DNA of 64,000 nucleotides from JBCBWG01 sp038523925 (GTDB lineage: Bacteria > Pseudomonadota > Alphaproteobacteria > Rhizobiales > Hyphomicrobiaceae), in assembly GCA_038523925.1 (NCBI GenBank), contig JBCBIY010000001.1, positions 434,001 through 498,000 of the forward strand, written 5' to 3'. The notes below the pieces were generated by a model. That model was not told the origin of the DNA, searched no databases, and saw only the letters and a list, made by a program, of their open reading frames with translations. This document shows, piece after piece, positions 63,520 through 64,000 of this stretch. Made by a program: the position numbers and the translations under genes. Within the stretch, counting starts at the first letter, position 1. Each line of letters begins with the position of its first letter.

Positions 63520-63556
63520 CGCCGCCGGATAGAGATCCGGCGGCGGTTCTGTTTTC
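63520..63556 (+). terminator. Rho-independent terminator of the ABC exporter operon
   Basis: A perfect 11-bp stem, CGCCGCCGGAT with ATCCGGCGGCG, has a four-base AGAG loop and is followed by GTTCTGTTTT. It lies 35 bases after the adaptor stop and just before the end of the convergent DUF533-like gene. On the minus strand the stem is preceded by AAAATC, giving GATTTT after it, so it may serve both. Confidence 0.85.
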
Positions 63557-63577
63557 AGTCGTCGGAACGCGCGGGGC

Positions 63578-64000
63578 TTAAGCCGCTGCGTTCCGAGCGG
63601 TCTGGTCGATGTGCTGCGCGAGCGCATCGTCGATGCCGAGACGGCTTGCGAGGATCGCAAGAAACGTCTGCTCGGCGTCGGTGTCCGGATCGATCGCCAC
63701 GCGCGCTGCGGTGTAGATCCGCAGCCCATCTTCCGGTTTCGTCACGCCCGCCGTCAGGTCGTCGATTGTGGCCGGGCTGTTTAATTCCCGCGCCAGGAAC
63801 TCTTCGGCTTCCGCATCCATGCCGGATTCGGAAAGCGTGCCGATGATCCGCTGCTGCTCATCGGCATCGATCCGGCCGTCCGACGCAGCGGCTGCGATCA
63901 TCGCGCGGATGTAGCGGATCGCATCATCGTTTGAGACGGTCTGCTCTTCGAAGCCTGAGCCTTCCGGAGCTGGCTCCGGCTCGACGCTGCCGTCGGAGAT
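63578..64000 (-). CDS. DUF533 (TerB-like) protein, 5' end cut by window edge
   Basis: The minus-strand frame is open from the window edge to its stop at 63578, giving at least the last 140 residues. The visible part begins ISDGSVEPEPAPEGSG and then reads AIRYIRAMIAAAASDGRIDADEQQRI, typical of the DUF533/YebE TerB-like helical domain with its aspartate-rich turn. It continues to LASRLGIDDALAQHIDQTA. The missing N-terminus in such proteins usually includes a Gly-rich membrane stretch. The function is unknown, and an internal ATG at 63901 is unlikely to be the start because homology continues upstream. Confidence 0.8.
   Translation of the reverse strand: MSDGSVEPEPAPEGSGFEEQTVSNDDAIRYIRAMIAAAASDGRIDADEQQRIIGTLSESGMDAEAEEFLARELNSPATIDDLTAGVTKPEDGLRIYTAARVAIDPDTDAEQTFLAILASRLGIDDALAQHIDQTARNAAA

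Overview
The window is GC-rich, gene-dense and bacterial. Several families point to an alphaproteobacterium of the Hyphomicrobiales (Rhizobiales) type: a four-subunit sarcosine oxidase, a DUF1236-like secreted protein, a 3-hydroxybutyrate dehydrogenase/patatin pair, and a lipid-A-type glycosyltransferase trio. The genus cannot be named from this sequence alone.

Region 1 (about 0.5-13 kb) holds a large ATPase with a degenerate cyclase-like domain and a methyl-amine catabolic block on the minus strand: a dimethylglycine/sarcosine dehydrogenase, then soxB, then soxD-soxA-soxG. Together these would demethylate dimethylglycine and sarcosine to glycine. An opposite-strand gene for a secreted, charged DUF1236-like protein sits between soxB and soxD. 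Region 2 (13-20.6 kb) has an RND efflux pair, a Baeyer-Villiger-type monooxygenase, a DUF427 protein and a PilZ protein. Region 3 (21-27 kb) is a complete sugar-type ABC importer (binding protein, two permeases, ATPase) bracketed by two SnoaL-like proteins.

Region 4 (27,077-47,310) is an integrated mobilizable element inserted in an initiator tRNA gene and bounded by a 13-bp direct repeat. It carries a MobC-like protein, a relaxase with no N-terminal tyrosine, a HipBA toxin-antitoxin pair with its promoter and operators, unknown membrane and secreted proteins, an IS3 remnant, a single-chain restriction-modification enzyme, a Rieske oxygenase and a HAD phosphatase as cargo, a frameshifted ardC, a coupling ATPase without membrane anchor followed by two small membrane proteins, and a large serine recombinase. 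No type IV secretion channel genes are present, so it would need a helper. The end of the recombinase gene is read from the antisense strand of the tRNA, so its C-terminus should change when the element excises.

Region 5 (47.3-64 kb) returns to chromosome: DUF302 protein, a LABN/GT2/GT39 envelope-sugar locus, bdhA plus patatin, small membrane proteins, a YbjQ protein coupled to a large membrane protein, a phosphatase/class III aminotransferase/hydrolase group, a DUF2147 protein, a DevBCA-like ABC exporter, and the end of a DUF533-like gene cut by the window edge.
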